Origin: Odontocerum albicorne
Lineage: Eukaryota > Arthropoda > Insecta > Trichoptera > Odontoceridae
Direction of reading: 5' to 3'
DNA: 64,000 nt
Assembly: GCA_949825065.1 (NCBI GenBank)
Contig: OX463852.1
Location: 14,484,127 to 14,548,126, forward strand
Position 1 is the first letter of the stretch, and every line of letters starts with the position of its first letter. The notes under the pieces are model-generated. The model was not told where the DNA came from. It did no database searches and saw nothing but the letters and a program-made list of their open reading frames with translations. This document shows, piece by piece, positions 59,105 to 64,000 of this stretch. The translations under genes were made by a program, and so were the position numbers.

Positions 59105-59315
59105 GCTGATTCTCACTTGACCGCGGTCATACTGCGATCTGTTCACGTGCTCTCTTTAGGTCAACCGTGAATTGACCTTTGTTTGCCCGCCTGGTTATGC
59201 AAAAAGTTGACGGGGTGTTAAGTTAGATTTTAGGTTGCCTGCTTGCATCTCTTTTTTAGCATTGATTGATCATTGTGAAGCTCGCGAGTTGACTGCGGTT
59301 AAATGGAAATTCAGC
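59105..59315. mobile_element. Short MITE, about 211 bp
   Basis: Ends GCTGATTCTCACTTGACCGCGGTCA and (reverse complement) GCTGAATTTCCATTTAACCGCAGTCAA are imperfect inverted repeats. No coding content. Confidence 0.6.
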
Positions 59316-59589
59316 TAAAATCTTCATAGTTCTGTCTATACTGGTAACATTTTTTTTTGCTATATGCATCTTTTCCTTATTATTTTTAACTTGTTGATTT
59401 GATAAATCCTTCGTTGGACATTCGTTACTAGGCCTTCCGCATACTTATACATTATTTCGTCAATCTTTCATCGCGCTTTTGTTTGATTTGAATGCAGATT
59501 GTCGATTAGAAATATTAAGATGTATTCAAACAATAAATATTTTTTATTTCATTCAGTGTCATTCTTCTTCTTTCGTTTGGTTTCTGTTT

Positions 59590-59910
59590 CACAGTCATAT
59601 ATTTAGATTTCTCGTCCATGACACAGCCTCAGGAGTAACCGATGAATTTCCTCCAGTCCTCCCGGGAATTATTGTATTGGACACTCCTCCTTAATATGAC
59701 CAACATTTTTAATAATTTCACATGTGCACAACAGGGAATCAATGAACCCCCATCTGTGCAAGACATGAGCATTCCAATTTTATCCCCACCTAAGACAATT
59801 TAGGGTACATCGCAGTCTTCGTGGCAGGTGAAATCCTTAGAGACGCACGTTAGAATTACTCATAAGATGGAGATTGCCGACCGAGGATCAATTTCATTTG
59901 GTGCCTTGAG
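59590..59910 (-). pseudogene. Non-LTR retrotransposon C-terminal zinc-knuckle remnant
   Basis: Minus-strand frames from about 59830 to 59630 read LPRRLRCTLNCLRWG, HVLHRWGFIDSLLCTCEIIKNVGHIKEECPIQ and FPGGLEEIH. The Cys-x-Cys...His-x4-5-Cys pattern and WRTLNRIRTG..LHKWGLxDSPxCDCGxxQTxEHIxxECP order are typical of the C-terminus of Jockey/CR1-type reverse transcriptases. At least two frameshifts and a stop show it is dead. It belongs to a different LINE from the one at 12.0 kb. Confidence 0.6.
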
Positions 59911-60009
59911 CCAGTAGTACTAAATATGTATTTTCTTGAGTGTATCTCTTAATAATTTATTTTGTATGTGTGTTTGATTTTTAAAATTTAAATAAAACAA
60001 AAATTCCTT

Positions 60010-60455
60010 CAAATGATGACCTCCGTTGCCTAGCCAATGAGACTCTTGTCTTCTACCCTGAGGTCTGCGGGTTTAATTCCCGCCAGAACCTAGATTTAAA
60101 AAAAAAATCCAGCCTGGTTCTCACTTAAAATACCTCTATAACATTTATCTAAGACGCTTGACTTCTATCCCGAGGTTTGCGAGTTTAATTCCCGCCAAAA
60201 TCTAGATTTTGAAAAAAAATCCAGTCTCGTTCTCACTTAAAAGACCTCTGTAACATTTTTCTAGAGCGATTGTCTTCTACCCCTAGGTTTGCGGGTATAA
60301 TTCCCGCCAAAAACTAGATTTAAAAAAATCCAGTTTGGTTCTCACTTAAAAGACGTCTGTATCATTTTTCTAGCTGATTTGAAGTGGTTACCACATTGCA
60401 AAAAGTACACCAGGTTTTTCTATCAACAATGAAAGTTTAATACAATACATTAAAT
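60010..60455 (+). repeat. tRNA-head SINE (family A) with internally triplicated head/body
   Basis: The head begins GACCTCCGTTGCCTAGCC. A unit of about 115 bases (CTTCTACCC..GGTTTGCGGGTTTAATTCCCGCC...AAATCCAGTCTGGTTCTCACTTAAAAGACCTCTGTAACATTTTTCTAG) occurs three times, each with a B box, before one normal tail (TTACCACATTGCAAAAAG...AATACAATACATT). Confidence 0.8.
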
Positions 60456-60960
60456 GATTGTACAGAAAAAAATTTAAATACTTCTTTTCTTAAAAAAATC
60501 TTGAATACAGATTTTCTTATTAATAACTATTATATTTTATAACAACAAATATTCTCAATCTAATATTATTATTAATGTTTTGTTTATATTTATAATATAT
60601 TTTTACGGCGCAATTAAATAAAACTATATATTTATGTTTAATTCAGATTTTTAATTAAATCTTTTGAAACGGGAAGTTAATTATTTTATTTTTATAATGA
60701 GTTGCACATCATATTGATTGGTATGCAATAAATTTGAGTGTATTCTTATTCTTAGTATCTTAAATTGAAATGCGAGACGGATTTTGATATGCGATTCAAA
60801 AGTTATTATCTTCTGCATTATGTATGACCTGTCAAAACAAAACGGAGAATGTAATTAATAATTATTTTAGAAAACATTTAATTTGTCGATTTTAATTTAT
60901 CGCCATTCTCAAATTTCAGTTTGTTTTTAAAACTTTTGTGATTATGCTGCAAAATATTTA
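60456..60960. other. AT-rich DNA, nothing recognised
   Basis: No gene or repeat was noticed. Confidence 0.5.
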
Positions 60961-60964
60961 TAAA

Positions 60965-61362
60965 CTTTATGACACTTTCTTCAACTACAATTATGAATCT
61001 TCTTTTCACGTGTCGTGGTCCTCTGCTGCCTCGAAATTGGTGCACTACCTGTCTCCATTTCTCCCGGTCCTGGGCTATGTTGAATGCAAAGCTTAAAGAT
61101 GATCCTGTTAAACTGCTTTATTTGATCCATCCATCTCATATGTTACATTACTGTTTCTCATCTTCCCTCAACCGTTCTCATGATCACCATATTTTTCAGA
61201 CTTTCATCATTCTTTCTAGTGACATGCCCAAAATATGTTAAGTTTCTCAGTTAAGTCAATATGCAGAAAAAGAAACTTAACGTTAAGTAGAAGATTAAAA
61301 TCTTCTCTATTCATTATGAGTGCGACGGTACTTAGTGATGAAGAAGGAAGGTTTTGTATACA
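60965..61362 (-). pseudogene. RTE-like remnant (third subfamily) C-terminus with tail
   Basis: The minus strand reads LTYFGHVTRKNDESLKNMVIMRTVEGR, MRWMDQIKQF and HSPGPGEMET, matching the family form LTYFGHIxRRxxxSLEKLVVxGxVEGKRxRGRSPxRWxDQI. Interrupted by stops. The 61300-61362 tail block (GTACTTAGTGATGAAGAAGGAA) is the antisense of that at 37.44 and 63.14 kb but lies on the wrong side for one continuous element. Confidence 0.6.
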
Positions 61363-61364
61363 GT

Positions 61365-61570
61365 ACAACGACCTCCGTGGCCTGGTGGTAAGACACTTGT
61401 CTGCCGATCCGGAGGTTGCGAGTTCGATCCCCGCTGGAACCCAGATTTTTTAAAATAGAATTCCAGTCTGGTTAACACTTAGGGCCTATAAAAACAACTT
61501 TCTGGTTGGTTGAAAGCGATTGCCACATTGCAATAAACTCGCCAGGTTAAAAAATTAAAAAAAAAAAACC
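61365..61570 (+). repeat. tRNA-head SINE (family A)
   Basis: Well-preserved head GACCTCCGTGGCCTGGTGG, B box GAGTTCGATCCCC, body and CGCCAGGTT end. It lacks the terminal TACAATACAAT tail. Confidence 0.8.
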
Positions 61571-61584
61571 TAGATGGCCTAGAT

Positions 61585-61850
61585 ACGACATCCGTGGCTT
61601 AGTTGGTAAGACGCCTTTCTCCCAACCCAGAGGTTGCGGGTTCTAATTCTGCTGGAACTTACTTAACCCAACCCAGAGGTTGCGGGTTCTAATTCCGCTG
61701 GAACCCAGATTTTTTAAAAGACTCCAGTCTGGTTTTCACTTAAGGCCACTTAAATATATTTCTGTTTGGTTGGAAGAGATCGCCACATGCCAATAAGCCT
61801 ACCAGGTTGTACCGTATATAACGAAAGTGTGATACAATACAATAGTACAA
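61585..61850 (+). repeat. tRNA-head SINE (family A) with duplicated B-box segment
   Basis: CAACCCAGAGGTTGCGGGTTC occurs at 61623 and 61669, a 46-base internal tandem duplication. Full tail GTGTGATACAATACAATAG. Confidence 0.8.
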
Positions 61851-61851
61851 T

Positions 61852-62050
61852 CTAGTAGGTTTATTTCCGTGGGACAATCACTCTATAATACTTTTTTAAC
61901 ATGTTTCTGATTCAAAACTACCAGTTAATGAGGTCTTAAGGGAATGTCAGACTAGAATCCTTTTTTTAAATTGTTACAAGCTGGAATCAAACCTGTAAAC
62001 CCCGGGCTGGAAGACATGCGTCTTACCATTTAAGTTCTGGAGGTTGGATG
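61852..62050 (-). repeat. tRNA-head SINE (family A), tail-to-tail with the preceding copy
   Basis: Begins at its antisense tail (AGTACAATCTAGTAGGTTTATT) directly after the previous tail, and ends with the head antisense (TCTTACCATTTAAGTTCTGGAGG). Confidence 0.7.
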
Positions 62051-62689
62051 TATAGTTATGTGTTTTTTAATTCAGGTTTTTTAGTGTCGTTCATCTTAGA
62101 TTAAACCAATAAACCTTCGATGTTTATAATAATGTTTTAGATTCAAGCCTTCTTAATATATGTTGGTATTTAAATATTGTAATTTTTCACAAGCTTACTC
62201 ACATATTTCAAGAATCATACAGGTACAAAAAAAACATCGTTAATCATTTAAAGGTCTACTAGTCTTGTGTTGTGTAATCTTCCTGGTTGAGATAAACGCC
62301 TCATCCGGAGTATCTCAAAATTCTTTTCATCCCACATCTCCATTTGTGACATTATTTTTCAAACATATTTTTTTATCGTTGACCTCTTTTTGGGAAGTAG
62401 CATTGTAAAATTATATAACGAAACAACGCTAAACGAACAAAATTTAATAGAAAATAAAATCAAAATTACAAACTGTTTTACCAATTTGGGACATAATTAA
62501 GTCAACATTTTGAAAAATCTCTTTTTTGTCTATTTTGTTTCTTTTGATACTTTCTTTAATGAGGTTAATACATATTCCTTAATGATATGATACGACAAAA
62601 AAAATCCTCGTGGTTAAATATTTATTGCATATACTCATATGTATGCTGTTGTGGTTTATCAGCCTTTTTTTTTTTTTTTTTTTTAAACT
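62051..62689. other. AT-rich DNA, nothing recognised
   Basis: Ends in an 18-base or longer T tract at 62667-62684. Confidence 0.5.
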
Positions 62690-62875
62690 GGCGAGTTTAT
62701 TGCCATGTGGCAATCTTTTCCAACCAACTAGAAAGATGTTTTTAAAGGCCCTAAGTGTTAACCAGACTGGAATCCTATTTTTAAAAAAATCTGGGTTCCA
62801 GCGGGGATCGAACCTGCAACCTCCGGATTGGCAGACAAGTGTCTTACCACCAGGCCACGGAGGTCGTCAAAGTCT
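62690..62875 (-). repeat. tRNA-head SINE (family A), well preserved
   Basis: CTGGCGAGTTTATTGCC through GGGGATCGAACCTGCAACC to CCAGGCCACGGAGGTCGTC; closest to the copy at 61365-61570 by eye. Confidence 0.8.
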
Positions 62876-63129
62876 TCACGGATCAATCAAACTCGAAGTT
62901 CCGATGACAAATCGACCAAAGATCTATGACGATCATCGGATTCATTGTGCTGCAGCCCCTAGTTTGACAAATTTATATAGTATAATTTTTATGTTGTATC
63001 TTAGCGCTTTAAGGATTTTATTATAATAGCAAGACACGTTTTACATTTTTTAGCTGTCTAAATAAACCCGTGTTCCCTACTATTATATTCATACTCAGGT
63101 GTGCTGTCGCTGCCGGAAAAGGATTCCCT
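62876..63129. other. Intergenic DNA, nothing recognised
   Basis: Less AT-rich near 62880-62960; the 138-codon frame at 62610-63026 is a run through the antisense SINE, not a gene. Confidence 0.5.
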
Positions 63130-63480
63130 TTGGACAGTTCCTTCTTCGTCACTACGTGACGTCGCGCTCACAATAAAAATAAATATTTCGGTTCTCTAGT
63201 GTGGAACTCGCTGGATGGATGCTTATTTTATTCATTATGCGTGGATGGTGGTGAGATCGAACTGAAATGTCTGATTAAACGTAATGAGATATTTTATCGG
63301 CGGCCGTGGTCTAATGTCTAACATTCACGCTAAGCAAGCGGATATCTCAGGTTCGATTTCTGGCGGATGCACTTCTGGACTGGTTTTACTTTTAGACGAT
63401 TTTAAATTTGATGGCATTTTGCTTGCGACATTGGAATCTTGCAACCTCATTTATGCCTTAAATAGTTTGAGTTAGTTAGC
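63130..63480 (+). repeat. RTE 3' tail (family G) followed by a family D repeat
   Basis: GGACAGTTCCTTCTTCGTCACTACG and AACTCGCTGGATGGATGCTTATTTT match 37.43-37.54 kb. From 63299, GGCGGCCGTGGTCTAATGTC and CAGGTTCGATTTCTGGC form a tRNA-like head, with CTTTTAGACGATTTTAAATTTGA as body. Confidence 0.6.
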
Positions 63481-63534
63481 AACCGCCCTTAAGGGGATCT
63501 TAATAGTCAGGAAAGAGCCCTATGCTAAATTATC

Positions 63535-63757
63535 TGACGACCTACGTGGGCTAGTTGGTAAAACGCTTGTCTACCGACTCGGAAGTAGCGGGTTCGATTC
63601 CCGTTGGAGCCCAGATTTTTTTAAAATTATTACAATCTGATTTTCACTAAAGGCTTCTTTAACATCTTTTTGGTTGGTTGGAAGATATTGCCACATCGCA
63701 ATAAGTCCGCCAGGTTGTTCTGTATACAACAAAAGTGTAATACAATACAATCTTTAA
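63535..63757 (+). repeat. tRNA-head SINE (family A), near full length
   Basis: GACCTACGTGGGCTAGTTGG head, GGTTCGATTCCC B box, TTTTTGGTTGGTTGGAAGATATTG and GTGTAATACAATACAATC tail. Confidence 0.85.
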
Positions 63758-64000
63758 AAAAATGTCGGTAATGAAAATGGGGAATGTTATAGAAAATGTC
63801 AAATTATTTCATATTACAGTAAATTATGCCAGATATATTAAAACGTCATAATTACACCGTGACTGGTCCAGTCGAGTCCACATTGTGAACATACATACCT
63901 ACGTATGTATAAAATAGTTGGGTGCGTGGCGATCGGTGTTATCTGAACTACGAATCTAAACCACGCGCACACGGAACAATAGAGTCTGAATAATGCGAGA
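63758..64000. other. Intergenic DNA, nothing recognised
   Basis: No frame or repeat was noticed to the window end. Confidence 0.5.

Noticed and set aside
61365..61440. Functional tRNA gene
   Set aside because: The A and B boxes are present but the putative acceptor ends do not pair, and the sequence continues into the SINE body; all similar copies do the same.
62610..63026. 138-codon frame
   Set aside because: It reads through an antisense SINE and a T tract; no independent coding evidence.

Overview
This is an AT-rich eukaryotic window, almost certainly from an arthropod and probably an insect. The evidence is dense, decayed non-LTR (RTE-like) tails of a type common in insects, degenerate mariner, hAT, piggyBac-like and pogo-like DNA transposons, many copies of a tRNA-head SINE, and a very short CCTAA run that fits a TTAGG telomere type. 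The species cannot be told from the sequence. Most of the 64 kb is repeat graveyard and low-complexity DNA, and I see no ordinary conserved host gene.

The exception is 17.4-23.2 kb. Two long adjacent open frames (18532-21540 and 21665-23017, + strand) have a base composition visibly richer in G+C than their surroundings and look like the capsid-type ORF of a double-stranded RNA virus (toti-like), that is, an endogenous viral element. The two frames are one gene interrupted by a 142-base insertion: an 11-base direct repeat flanks 131 bases of a sequence that occurs again, inverted, at about 25.77-25.88 kb. The insert carries a GT...AG pair (21537-21648). Removing that 112-base intron joins the frames exactly, giving 1457 codons. 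A strong 67-base GT-AG intron (18461-18527) ends four bases before the start codon. Tandem AATAAA signals and a 21-bp hairpin follow the stop. Together these suggest a viral coding region that may have become a spliced host gene, with a transposon-generated intron. No viral polymerase frame is present.

Layout: 0-17 kb holds RTE-type reverse transcriptase remnants (best at 4.9-5.8 kb), mariner relics (7.3, 9.3 and 12.6-12.9 kb), a LINE C-terminus with its 3' tail (11.9-12.6 kb) and inverted tail copies. 17.4-23.2 kb is the viral-derived gene. 23-32 kb has a foldback MITE, tandem duplications, RTE remnants and a second LINE tail pair. 32-44 kb has a 148-bp tandem array, SINEs, a MITE, a GC-rich orphan patch, a decayed hAT element with a nested repeat, and a piggyBac-like MITE inside a 75-bp minisatellite. 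44-60 kb is mostly AT-rich DNA with scattered SINEs, a pogo-like MITE and a LINE C-terminal remnant. 60-64 kb is a SINE cluster that includes a copy with an internally triplicated head.
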